20,362 nt of DNA from Porphyra umbilicalis (Eukaryota; Rhodophyta; Bangiophyceae; Bangiales; Bangiaceae): NCBI GenBank assembly GCA_002049455.2, contig KV919346.1, positions 1-20,362 of the forward strand. The letters run 5' to 3'. The notes under the pieces are model-generated. The model saw only the letters and a program-made list of their open reading frames with translations. It ran no database searches and had not been told where the DNA came from. A program made the position numbers and the translations under genes. This document shows, piece after piece, positions 1 through 10,100 of the stretch (positions within the stretch are counted from its first letter, which is position 1; each line of letters opens with the position of its first letter).

Positions 1-186
1 TCGTCGTCGGGGGGAGCGCGATTGCGGCACCGCCGTCGTCGTCGTCGTCCATCCCGTTTTTCCGTTCTGCCCGTCTCCTTCGCTGGCGCAGCGGCCGTGA
101 GCGGCCGTGAGCGGCCATGTTGACGGCCGCATCTGCGGCCGCTTCTGCAGCTGCTCTAGCTCTCCTGACGTCGGCTGCACTGGTGG

Positions 187-841
187 ATGGATATGGACGC
201 GTCCACTGATGATGGGTCTGGGTCGTCGAGCGATGACGACCGCGGGCAGTCGGAGGGCTCCGCGGACGAGCTGCTTGCGGCCGTCATCGAAGCGTGATAA
301 CATTTCCTGACGCGCCGCCATCGCAGGAATGCGGCGCAGAGAGCGCGCTGACGGCGTTTTGTCGGGTCTGTGGCCGGGCGGCGTGCCAACCGGCCACGTG
401 ATTTCAACCAGGGTATGCGCGGCATCACGCGGGATTATTTTGGTGTGGATGGGCAGCCGCCTGTGTATGGAGAAGAGACGTTTGAGCGTCGCTTCTGTAT
501 GCCACGGTCTCTGTTTATGAGCGTTTACGAGGCCATTCGTGACAGGCCGTGTGGGCGGCAGAGCATTAATACGACGAGGCGGCCACGAGCTCATGTTCTG
601 CAGAAGCTGGTGGCCGCTTTCTGTGTGGCCGCGTAAGGGGGGTCGTTCAATCGCGCGGATGAGTATGTTCGGCTGACCAATTTCACAACTGACGTGGCGA
701 CAAAGAAGCTGGTTGAGTTTATCGCTGAGGAGGGGGAACCTGTGTACCGACGGCCTCCTATCGAGGAGGAGATCTCTTCGCGAAGACCTGGCAGCCCATA
801 TTTCCGCTGATTGCGGGTCCCTTGCGGAGCCGTATGTGTAG
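187..841 (+). pseudogene. Harbinger-type transposase relic, internally deleted (element 1)
   Basis: The relic opens at ATG 187 with an acidic, Ser/Asp-rich stretch (MDMDASTDDGSGSS...). It then meets in-frame TGA at 295-297, TAA at 298-300 and TGA at 349-351. The same frame continues into the conserved segment around RPRDFNQGM and FGVDGQPPVYGEE, up to a stop at 634-636 (..FCVAA*), and on to about 770. There the gene jumps to its own last codons (DLAAHISADCGSLAEPYV, stop 839-841) in another frame. The jump removes all three catalytic Asp and the Glu, plus the whole Ala/Gly repeat tail. No functional product is possible. The junction is the same as in element 3. Confidence 0.85.
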
Positions 842-1430
842 CCTTCAACGGTTATTTTTTTTGCCGTCATGGCATTTTTTCCTCACATATTTGCGCGTTG
901 GCCGCGGCCGCCACGTCGACTTAGGATAGTTAAGACTCATGGGCGGCTGCCACTTCTCTGGAAAGACAGACGAGGCCACCGCTCTTTGTGGCGTGGGCGG
1001 ATGTCCGCGAGCTTCGTAGAATATCATGCTGCAATGTAACTGATGCATAAGCGCAGGGATCGTGCCGTGCTGGCTTCTCGGACAGAGTCGGTGAGTCGGA
1101 CAGTGTCAGAGTTAGGAAAAAAAAAACCGGCAGAGGGAAAAAAAAACGTGTATTATTGTGGTGCACTAGCCGAACACTCAACGCGCAGAGAGGACTCCGT
1201 CTCGCCAATTAAAAGAGTCACAACTCAAGGCAAGTCACCATCCGCGACATCGCTGCCACTAGTGCCACAGGAAGCGTCCCACTCGTCATTGCCCGAAGCG
1301 CAAGCGGCCGCATTCTGCGGCCGCGGCGTCCTGAAGCGACTTGGACCTGGGACGGAGTCCCCGCCCGCCGTGAAGGGGCATGCTTGGTCTATAGCGAGTT
1401 CAGACCGCGCGCCTTCCTCCGCTTGACAGA
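842..1430. other. Convergent 3' region between the two transposon genes (element 1)
   Basis: No gene is seen here. The stretch lies between the transposase stop and the stop of the MYB-like gene on the other strand. T-tracts follow the transposase stop (about 854-882), and two A-tracts (1117-1126 and 1138-1146), which are T-tracts on the - strand, lie beyond the end of the opposing gene. It matches 14041-14629 almost base for base. Confidence 0.6.
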
Positions 1431-1897
1431 TTAAACACCAGCCGAAGCCGCAGCGCGGCGGGCAACGGCCGCGCTGGCGACCGCAGCTGGTGATACGCCG
1501 GCACACGGCGACGCATGAGAGCCGCCACTGGGAAAAGGTGCAGACGGAAGCCATGCGGCCGCACTCGCGGCCGCGCCGGACGCCGAGGACTCGACCGTAC
1601 GGCCCGTGGTCGACGCCAACGCGGCCGCTGCGCGGCCGTTCACAGCCACGACGCCGGGCGTATCGGGCGCTCCGCCAGACCCAGGAGACGCGGCCGCACC
1701 GGCACATGCAGAAGCCGCACATGCGGGCGATGCGACCGCACCTGGAGACCCACCTGCGGCCGCAGCCGCCGCTGCCTCAGCGGCCGCATTAGCGGCCGCA
1801 GAGGTGCCCAATACAGACAGCGCCGTCGTTGTCAAGAGGGACGCGAGGCGTGACTGCGCTGCTTTGGCCTTGCGCAGTCTTGCACTGGACAGCAGCA
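1431..1897 (-). pseudogene. C-terminal fragment of the MYB/SANT-like transposon protein (element 1)
   Basis: On - this frame reads LLLSSARLRKAKAAQSRLAS followed by an Ala/Ser/Gly/Pro-rich tail. It matches the C-terminal end of the MYB-like gene in element 2 (LLLSNARLRKAKAVEAR...). The MYB/SANT domain and everything upstream are gone: at about 1897 the sequence jumps to the right subterminal region, the equivalent of position 11125 in element 2. The open frame runs on to about 2120 through what was non-coding DNA, so the longer ORF is a fusion artefact. The same junction is found in element 3. No function is expected. Confidence 0.75.
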
Positions 1898-2740
1898 GGG
1901 TGTGTCCGGCGGGATGCATATGAACAGCGCGTCTGACCAATGAGCATGCGGATCGCTGACACGAAAATCGAATGTGGCCGCACGATTCGTCCGCTGCGCG
2001 ACGGGCGCTATCGTACGTGACCCCTGCCGGGTCTCGGCAGACTCGCAAGCCCGGCCACCCGACCGCCGCAGGCGGCCGCGTGGGAGCCCGCCCTGCGTCA
2101 CGGTGACTGGCGGACACCACGCGGCCGCTTCAGACGCAGACACCACGCGGCCGCCTCACAGGCGCTTCAGAACAGAATGCTCCAGTGCCGATGGGGGAGA
2201 AAGCGCCACCAGATTGCACGCACGCTGTACGTCTGCCGGCTGAACGGACCAATGAGAGACCTACAAATCACTGCTGTCAGTCGCGAGATGCGACAGCGCC
2301 GCGAGATGATGCGAGATACTGCCAACGTGTCTCCGACATTTGTGCGTTTGACCACGTCGTGTCTACTCGATCGCACGATTTTGTAGCCATTTGAAGCCTA
2401 TCGCGCTGCGTGTCTCACTTGACCGGCTTATTTGCTGACGATTGGGGTCCAGATCAGCGTGATCGCGAGGTCGATCGATGGCATGTTTGCTTGAAATGTC
2501 GCACTGGACTGTCGGAATGTGGACATCTCACGGGAAAGCCGCTCGCAGGCTCCAGTTCGCAGGTCGACAACCCAGCAACGTCACCTTCTCCGTTTCCCAT
2601 ACACTGCGATGTGCCGACAGAAGAAAACAAGTACTCTCGATCCGAGCGGAGCGGGTTTGCAGAGCCTTCGCATATCGCTGCCGAAACGCTTTTGGCGACT
2701 CATAGGCGCACACGTTGCGCTCTGAAACGGTTCGGAGATC
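1898..2740. other. Right subterminal region of element 1
   Basis: No supported gene. It carries a 26-bp tandem duplication with GACACCACGCGGCCGC at 2113 and 2139, present in elements 1 and 3 but not 2. It also has the motif ATGAGCATGCGG near 1940, which recurs in the left subterminal region of elements 2-4. GC content drops toward the TIR. Confidence 0.6.
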
Positions 2741-2769
2741 GTTCGCAACCGACGTTGTTGGGTGTGCTC
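2741..2769 (-). repeat. Right terminal inverted repeat of element 1
   Basis: 29 bp, reading GAGCACACCC... on the - strand. It is the reverse complement of the left TIRs at 12284 and 17316 and is followed by TGA (2770-2772) as TSD. Confidence 0.9.
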
Positions 2770-3441
2770 TGAGCGCCGGATTGCGAGCGTCGTGGCTCGC
2801 AATCACGCACAATATTTGGTCACATTCTAATTGTTTGACTTTTTCTGAACGGGGGTTTCCCCCATACGCTGCACCAAACGTTGGGATGGTGCAGATCTGA
2901 CACCATATTGCTGTCTTCCCAATTTTGGCCGATGTGGTCGAAGTCAAGATAGGCTCTTGGTCAACTGCCCATTGGTCGAACGACTTTATCCGGCTGAATG
3001 GATGGCTGAGATCCTGTTTCGCACAGTTGATCACCCCTCTTGACGTCGACGGCATCGGCTAAAATTGGGAAGAGAGCAATACCACCGGATTATGATGTCG
3101 GATCAACACCATCCCAACACTTGGTGCAAATCATGCGCTATAAATCTGACCGCTGGGCACTCTTCCGCACCATAATTTGGTGTTGCACTTTAGTTTGGTG
3201 CAGGATCCGCACCGCTGGGCCTGCTCTCAGCTCGACCACGACAGGCGCGACACACGTGAACGCAACGCCCATGGCAGAGGGGTTGTCAAGCGTTTTCTGT
3301 TTTTTGACAGAGGACCCTCGTTTTTGACCCAGGGGGACGTGTCAAGCAGGCTATTAATACTGTGCGAGAATTCGGTGGCGCGTGACAAGGATTTCCGGCT
3401 TCTCACGAGCATGGTGTTAGTGAGCACGGCGCAGGGGCCCC
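2770..3441. other. Spacer between elements 1 and 2
   Basis: No credible gene. Codon-like structure is absent and the composition is nearer 50% GC than the transposon coding parts. It contains a short perfect hairpin (arms 2780-2788 and 2795-2803) and a longer imperfect inverted repeat (2871-3127). It is probably host intergenic DNA plus an older mobile-element remnant. Confidence 0.6.
2871..3127. repeat. Imperfect inverted repeat, possible MITE remnant
   Basis: The left arm (2871-2934) and right arm (3053-3127) are reverse complements over about 60 bp with scattered mismatches and one gap of about 12 bp. Shared cores are GCACCAA, GTTGGGATGGTG, TATTGCT and TCTTCCCAATTTT. About 120 bp lie between the arms. 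The arms do not match the TIR of the Harbinger-type elements. Confidence 0.6.
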
Positions 3442-3444
3442 TCA

Positions 3445-3473
3445 GAGCACACCCAACAACGTCGGTTACGAAC
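3445..3473 (+). repeat. Left terminal inverted repeat of element 2
   Basis: 29 bp starting GAGCACACCC, with a single mismatch (GGTTACGAA instead of GGTTGCGAA) relative to the other TIRs. It is preceded by TSD TCA. Confidence 0.9.
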
Positions 3474-5049
3474 CGCATCTGCGTAATATTCGTTAAACGT
3501 GGCATATTTGCCAGTTTTGGGCAGAGATATGAGAAAACCGATCATCCCACCAACGTCGCAAACCAGATCTGCGAACCGAGCTACTGGTGGGCCAGATATA
3601 TGTCCAACCGGATAATATGGCGCTGGTTCGCAGCAGGTTCGCATTTTTCCATCGGCCGACCATACCACTGGCGTTTGGGCAGACGTTTGTGCATTTCCGA
3701 ACGTTTTGCGAACCGAATCTGTCTACAATTGTGTCTAAACGAGGGTCAAACACCCAAATCGGGACGATCGCAGACAAACAAACGTTGCGTTGACGATCGC
3801 ACAGGCGTCTCGAGATCTGATATTCATGAGCATGCGGTCGCGAGTGGCCGCAGATTCCGTTCGAGGCGCAGGCGGCGCTCATTGCCGGGCCCTGTGGGGG
3901 GGGGGGCCGGCGGGACACGGTTTTTTCCTGGTGGACATCCGCCGCCACGCGCGATTCTGGGTCGGCCCCCCCACGGCTGAACGGTTTGATTAGGGGGGTA
4001 GGGCCGCCTAGAGGCACTGTCGCATGGGTTGGCGCGCGGTCCCAATGCGGTCGTGCAGCGGAATTCTTTGGCGCGGTGGCCCCCAGTTGACGCGCTGCAG
4101 GTGCCACCAACCTACGCTGGGAGCCAATCGGGGGGGGGTTCCGCGCAACGCAACATTGCGTGGCCGGCATGTGACTTTCCGCGCGCAGCCGCACCCGCGG
4201 GAATGGGCCGTGCATGGGGGTTTTCAGGCAGCGCCGCGCAGCCCACATTATTGGTCACGCGACCGTTCGAGACCTGCCAATTGCGCGTTCTTGTGGCGGT
4301 CGGGGGTCTTCAGTTGGAAGGGGCGTGGCCCCTCAGCTGTGGACAGCACACCCCCGGGGGCCGCCCCAAAATATCCCGATCCGGGCCAGCAAGGGAATGA
4401 CCTGTCCAGATCTCGGGGAGATTGGATTCGGTCGGGGCCGGGGCTTTTCCCAAGTGGTTTTCCCAGCCCCCCTACTACTTGTTTGAACTTTTCGCTTTGG
4501 AGGGATTTATCTGTTTGGCGCATTCGGGGTGGCTACTTTAGCCACCGGCGTTCGGGTTTGGGAGGGGTTTATTGACAGCGGGGACGCCGTCCCCGTCGCC
4601 GTTTGATAAAACAAACTGTGCTTTGGACTACGATTACCCCCTGGGCTTTGCCGTGATCCTTTCCTCCCGTTGGGGGAAGGCTGGGCTGTGGGTCGATTTC
4701 CGGGGCAGTTCTTTCGACGTACCGAGCTGATCAAGAGGTCACTTCGGCCAGACGACGAACCAACGTGGTGGTGCTTAGAACCGCTACATTTCTGTGGGGG
4801 GGGGGGCGCGGAGCGACAGATCGGCGCGGTGCGCCCGCCACGAGCGACGCGTCGATCACACCGTCGTCGTCGGGGGGAGCGCGATTGCGGCACCGCCGTC
4901 GTCGGCGTCGTTTATCCCGTTTCCCCGTTCTGCCCGTCTCCTTCGCGGGCGCAGCGGCTGTGAGCGGCCGTGAGCGGCCGTGTTGACGGCCGCATTTGCG
5001 GCCGCTTCTGCAGCCGCTCTAGCTCTCCTGACGTCGGCTGCACTGGTGG
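3474..5049. other. Left subterminal and 5' region of the element 2 transposase gene
   Basis: No supported gene. The first 300 bp hold several TGCGAACC/GGTTCGCA octamers. Then come long G-tracts (about 3896-3906 and 4130-4138), whose lengths vary between copies. The segment 4286-4790 is unique to element 2. The block from 4862 matches elements 1, 3 and 4 and ends in tandem GTGAGCGGCC decamers and NotI-type octamers just before the transposase ATG. The promoter is likely here, but no specific motif can be named. Confidence 0.55.
4286..4790. other. 505-bp segment present only in element 2
   Basis: Elements 3 (near 13131) and 4 (near 18163) pass directly from CCAATTGCGC to the G-tract before the conserved GCGCGGAGCGACAG block. 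Element 2 carries about 505 extra bp. Similar short words at the two edges (TTCTTGTGG and TTTCTGTGGG) suggest a deletion in the ancestor of elements 3 and 4 rather than an insertion here; the direction is not proven. No gene or TIR is visible inside. Confidence 0.6.
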
Positions 5050-6644
5050 ATGGATATGGACGCGTCCACTGATGATGGGTCTGGGTCGTCGAGCGATGAC
5101 GGCCGCGGGCAGTCGGAGGGCTCCGCGGACGAGCTGCTTGCGGCCGTCATCGAAGCGTGATATCATTTCCTGACGCGCCGTCATCGCAGAAATGCGGCGC
5201 AGAGAGCGCGCTGACGGCGTTTTGTCGGGTCTGTGGCCGGGCGGCGTGCCAACCGGCCACGTGATTTCAACCAGGGTATGCGCGGCATCATGCGGGATTA
5301 TATTGGGGTGGATGGGCAGCCGCCTGTGTATGGAGAAGAGACGTTTGAGCGTCACTTCCGTGTGCCACGGTCTGTTTTTATGCGCATTTTTGAGGCCATC
5401 CAGGACCGGTCATTTTGGCGACAGAGCATGAATGCGACGGGGCGGCCACAAAAAGGTTTCAACCATCTCCAGAAAAGCGCTGCGCAAGGATGTCGAGCGG
5501 CTCTACGGGGTTATGACCGAGAGATTCCACATTCTTCTGCGCCCTGGCCAGTTTGGCTCTGTGGAGCAGATGATGCTTTCCGGCAAGGCGGCCGCCATTC
5601 TGCGCAACATGGTCGTTGAGCAGAGGCGTGGCCGGTATGTCGCTCATGAGCGTATGGCAGCGGCGGCGGCCGCAAGGGATGGGGAACCTGCGGCCGCCGC
5701 CGATGATGGCCATGCCGTTGGCGCAGGCGACTTCGGCTGGGCTGGCAATACGGGAACTGGTGCGGCGGCCGCCGGCGATGTCGAATCGGCGGCGGCCGCC
5801 GGCGGAGACCCCTTCGCCGGCGCAGTTGGGCAGGGAAGAGCTGGTACCGATGGCGCCGCTGCCAAGGCCGCCGGCCTTGGCGCCGCCGCGGCGGCCGCCG
5901 GCGATCGATCGCCAGCGGGCATCGGCGGTGGCGGAGAAGCTGATGGTGCGGGCTCCACCGCCGCGGCCGCCGGTCTGGTTGGCCCGGCGGCGGCCGTCGG
6001 CGGTGGCTCACCAGCGGGCGTGCGTGGCGCGGAAGGGGCTGATGGTGCGGGCGCCGCCGCCGCGGCCGCCGACTTTGGTGTCTCGGCGGCCGCCGCCGGC
6101 GGCGACTCGCAAGCGCGCGTGCGTGGTGGAGATGCAGCTGGTGGTGCGGGCGCCGCCGCCGCGGCCGCCGACTTTGGTGACTCGGCGGCCGCCGCCGCCG
6201 GCGACTCGCCAGCGGGCGTGCGTGGCGGAGAAGGAGCTGGTGGTGCGGGCGCCGCCGCCGCGGCCGCCGACTTTGGTGGGTCGGCGGCCGCCGCCGGCGG
6301 CGACTCGCCAGCGGGCCGGGGGGGGCGGCGGAGGTGCTGATGGCGCGGGCGCCGCCGCCGCGGCCGCCGGCCTTGTCGGTCCGCCTGCGGCCATAGGAGG
6401 TTGCTCCATAGCCGCAGGACCGGCCGCTGATGCGGCCGCCGCAGCGGCCGCAGCTCCCCGTTTGGCGGCTTTGCCGCATGCTCCCGTGGTTTTGGGCAGC
6501 GCGGACCCCCCCCCGGGTTCTTTTCTGTTTCAGTTGCGGGCGCGCCAGACCGCCACGGATAGAGCTGAGTTCTCCTCTCTGCGCGGCGACCTGGCGGCCC
6601 ATATCTTCGTTGATCGCGGGTCCCTTCTGGAGCCGTATCTGTAG
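5050..6644 (+). pseudogene. Harbinger-type transposase, core deleted and frameshifted (element 2)
   Basis: The gene starts at ATG 5050 with the acidic N-terminus and has in-frame TGA at 5158-5160 and 5212-5214. It continues through RPRDFNQGMRGIM and FGVDGQPPVYGEE to GRPQ near 5450. There about 581 bp relative to element 4 (18820-19400) are missing, removing all three Asp of the catalytic core. The junction shares an A-run with both flanks, so slippage or microhomology repair is likely. After the junction the frame is shifted: ALRKDVERLYGVM keeps the catalytic Glu, followed by the helical tail and the 33-residue Ala/Gly repeats. A G8 tract near 6317-6324 shifts the frame again, and the true end reads LRGDLAAHIFVDRGSLLEPYL (stop 6642-6644). 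Confidence 0.85.
5927..6421 (+). repeat. 99-bp coding minisatellite in the transposase tail (element 2)
   Basis: Units start at 5927, 6026, 6125 and 6224, exactly 99 bp apart, with a degenerate fifth at 6323. Each encodes 33 residues of the type GEGAGGAGAAAAAADFGGSA followed by AAAGGDSPAGVRG. The same repeat occurs in element 4. Confidence 0.9.
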
Positions 6645-7149
6645 CGTTCAACGGTTTTTTTTTGCCATCATGGCTTTTTTTTTTCCTCACACATTGGCAC
6701 GTCGGCGGACGCCACCACGCCGACCCGGGATAGCGAAGACTCGTGGACGGCCTCCGTTTCATCTAAGAAGACGGACGAGGCCGCCGCTCTGTCTGGCGTA
6801 GGCGGATGTCCGCCAGCGCCTTATACTTTCATGCTGCAGCATGACTGGTGTACAAGTAAGAGGATTGTGCTGTGCTCGCTTCTCGGACGGAGTCGCAGAG
6901 TCGGATGGAGTCGGTGTGTAGGAAAAAAAAACCCGGCGAAGGGTAAAAAAAAACGTGTATGATTGTCGTACAATAGTCGATGCAGTAGTCGAGCACTCCA
7001 AACGCGCAGAAACCTTACCGTCACAAATGTCAACAGATATACAACTCAAGCCAAGTCCCCATCCGCGCAATCACTGCCACTAGTACCACAGGCAGCGTCC
7101 TCCTCGTCGTCGCCCGATTCGCCAGCGGCCGCTTTATGCGGCCGCGGCG
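6645..7149. terminator. Shared 3' region with facing T-tracts (element 2)
   Basis: No gene. T9 (6655-6663) and T10 (6675-6684) flank a small palindrome (GCCATCATGGC) starting 11 bp after the transposase stop. A9 tracts at 6923-6931 and 6945-6953 give T-tracts on - beyond the stop of the MYB-like gene. The symmetry suggests transcript 3'-end signals for both convergent genes. This is inference; no canonical polyadenylation signal was identified. Confidence 0.4.
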
Positions 7150-10100
7150 TCATGGAACGGCTTGGACCCGATACGGTGTTCCTGGCCGCCGTGAAGCGGG
7201 CCTGCTTGGTCTGCAACAGTTCCAGCCTCGCCCCTTCCTCCGCTTGACGGAGCCGATACCGGCCGAGGCCGCAGCGCGGCGGGCAACGGCCGCGCTTGCG
7301 GCCGCGGCTGGTAATGCGCCGGTACGCGGCGACGCGTCGACGCCGTCACTCGGAGAAGATGAAGACGGAGGCAATGCGGCCGCACTCGCGGCCGCGCCAG
7401 ACGCCGGGGACCCGACCGTGTGGTCAGCGGCCGGCGCCAACGCGGCCGCTTCGCCGCCGTTCACAGCCACGCCGCCAGGAGTACCGGGCGCTCCACCAGA
7501 CCCGGGAGACGCGGCCGCACCACCACTTGGAGAAACAGCAGATGCTGGCGATGCGGCCGCACTTGGAGCCCTACCTGCGGCCGCACCCGCCGCCGCCTCA
7601 GCGGCCGCGGTAGCGGCCGCAGAGGTGCCCGACATAGACGGCGCAGTTGTTGTCGAGCGCGAAGCGACCCGTGCCTCCACGGCCTTGGCCTTGCGCAGTC
7701 TGGCGTTGGAGAGCAGAAGCCGCCGCTCCATCTCTTTCTTGCGCCACTGCTGCGCCTCACCCGTCTCACGCACGTCCTTGGCCTTCTAAAAGTCAATGTC
7801 GGCGCGCTCGATGGCCGTCTCAGATAAGGACTTGAGGGAGGCAGCCGTCGTGGCGGCCTCCCTTTGGATAGCAATGTCAGTCGAGGCCGCCGCTTTGGCG
7901 GCCTTCGTACCGATGGGCCGCTCTTGGAAGAGGCCGCGCCGCCTACCGACCGTGGAGCTCGAGTCGTCTTCCGAAATGTCCTCGACGCCCCCGTCTGGCA
8001 CAGGACGGCGGCCGCGAGCGGCGGCCGCCGTGGCGGCCGCCCCCGACGCGCCGCTGAACCTGTCCAACTTGCGCATGACCGTCCAACACTTGACCCAATC
8101 GGCTCCTCTCGTGCCGCCCTTCTTCACCACCAAGACCGGCGCGTCCCCGTCGTTGTCGTCCGCTTGCACGGCCTCATACAAGTTCTCGGCGTCAAAGTGC
8201 GCGGTGGCCATGCGTATCAGGTCCTCGTCGGTCAAATTGCCCGTCATCTGGCGACGCCCGACGGCCACCATAGAGGATAAAAAGCGTTGAACGTTCTTAA
8301 AAACTGAATAGCGCAGTTCGCGGTCGATGGCAGTGTCCGTGCGCGCCCTGCGTCCAGGGCCCATCGGGCAATGGGACTTGTACCCGTTGACGATTGCAGC
8401 GGCAAAGGTTGCTCGGCTCTGGTCGGTACCGACCACCGGGTCTTGCGCCACCGCCAACCAGGCCTGGCAGAGAGCTACTCGCTCTGCCTCGGTCCATCCT
8501 CGGCCGCGTCCTCTGCCCCTGGCGGTGGGGGACTCGTTGTCGCCAGCGGCGACGGCGTCGGCTGTGGCAGCGGCCGCTGAGGAGGAAGGGGGACCGCCAC
8601 CGTCCCCGCCTCCACCGGCGGCCGCTGCACCCCCTCCATGTCCGTCCCCGCCTGGCCCGGCGGTGGGTGCACGCCCTCCATCGCCGACTCCGCTTCCGCC
8701 GCCGCGGCCGCCGTCGGCGGCCGCGGCTCCGGCTGTGTTGCCAGATCCACTCCCGTGAGCGGCCGCTGAGGCGGCCGCTCCGTGACCTGATCGGCTGGGC
8801 GACGTGACGCCGCGGGACTCTACGTCGCCGCCATCGCCTCGTGCAGCGTCAGAGGCCGGGAGACCGGCGGTGGCTGCAGCGACAGCCTGTTCAGCCCCGC
8901 GCACCTCTGCAACCCCTGCACCGCGGCCGCCGGGAGGGCAGCGCTCTCCGAGTGCTCCGCGCCTGCCCGCCCCGCGGCCGCGGACTGCAAACCCGGCATC
9001 GGCGTCGAGGGTAGCATCTCCGACGCCGCGTTCACCGCGTTCGCCGGCACCGATTGGTCCGCCGAGAGCATGTCCACGTCCGCGGCCTCGCCCAAGCCCC
9101 GATGACCCCCCCGCGACGAGGTTGTATCCGCGGCCTGCGACGCTGCAGCTTGGAGGGGCTTCGACATCTCCGTCAGCGCGTAGGTCTGCGGCCGTGGCGG
9201 CGGCGTCGGGGGCCGCCCGATCGGCGGCCCCGCCGGCCGCGGCCGAGGAGGCGGCAGGTGAACTTGTCTCATCTGCTGCCGCCCGTGCCGCCGCGCCTCC
9301 CACCAATTGCTCTCCTGCAGGCAGTCCGGACTACCCTCCCGCAGCAGCCATCGCGCCGTCCGGTCCCCGTTGTGCGCTCTGCGGGCAAGCTCCTGCAGCT
9401 GCCGCACTTCCCCCGCGGCCACCGGTGGAGTTGGTGGCCGCGCTCGCTCCGAGAGACTTGGCGGACTGGATGTTCCGACAGGTGGCCACGTCGGCGCAGG
9501 TGGTCCTTGACGCGGCGGGCTTGGGGGACTCGGCGGCCGCTGGGGCGACGGCCGCCGGGTTGCAGAGGGTGGACCTTGACTGAGTGGGCTTGGCGGCCGC
9601 GCCGGGGGCGGACTCAGATGCGACTTGACGAGCGAGGCTCCCCAGACCCGATGATGACGGCCGGACTTCTGTACGGGGCACGCTTGCTCGAGGTGAGCTC
9701 GCCGGTGGCTGCCAGCCTCGCGACGGCTGGCATGCGCGAGTGGGGCTCGGCAGCCGCGCGGGCGCCGGCCGCCAATCGGGGGGACGCAGGCCTTGACGAA
9801 GTGGGCTTGGCGGCCGCTGCGGCCGCGGCCGCCAATCGAGGGGACGCAGGTCTTGACGAAGCGTGCTCGGCGGCCGCTGCGGCGGCGGCCGGCACTCGGA
9901 AGAGCGAAGGGCCTTGGTGGGGCGGGCTTGGCGGCCGGAAAGGTCCCGGCCGCCTGTCCGGGCGACCCGGGCCTTGACGGGATGGGCTGGGCGGCCGCGT
10001 CGGCGGCGGCCGCCACGCGGAGGGATGCGGGTCTTGACGATGCGGGCTCGGCGGTTGTGACGGCAGTGGACCGAGGCAAGGAGAGTGTACAGCTTGAGGT

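Larger units (their letters stand above)
1..2769. mobile_element. PIF/Harbinger-type element 1, right part (non-autonomous)
   Basis: This is the right-hand part of a TIR transposon; its left end lies before the window. It ends in the 29-bp TIR (2741-2769) followed by TGA (2770-2772), the expected TSD. It aligns along its length with element 3 (from 13199) and, with gaps, with elements 2 and 4. It holds a transposase relic on + and a fragment of the MYB-like gene on -. The two large internal deletions (near 768-776 and near 1897) and a 26-bp tandem duplication (2113 and 2139) are the same as in element 3, which marks one deleted subfamily. Assignment to PIF/Harbinger rests on the transposase in element 4 and the 3-bp TNA target sites. 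Confidence 0.85.

Noticed and set aside
1431..2120. 229-residue - strand ORF in element 1 (and 14630-15319 in element 3) as a full gene
   Set aside because: The N-terminal 70 residues are translated from former non-coding subterminal DNA joined by the deletion.
5616..6320. + strand Arg/Pro-rich frame over the element 2 minisatellite as a separate protein
   Set aside because: It is a shadow frame of the Ala/Gly repeat; only its last part after the G8 tract is the true C-terminus of the transposase.
7136..7789. + strand Ala-rich ORF opposite the C-terminus of the MYB-like gene
   Set aside because: It mirrors the poly-Ala coding of the - strand. The charged helical segment is on -.
8804..9583. 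+ strand ORF rich in Ala/Pro/Arg opposite the MYB-like gene
   Set aside because: It lies antisense to sequence with better coding character (helical segment near 9330-9400, Pro/Arg repeats) and has no recognisable domain.
9721..10080. Regular 60-bp repeats as a CRISPR array
   Set aside because: Units are contiguous with no unique spacers, GC-rich and part of a coding frame, in a eukaryotic transposon.
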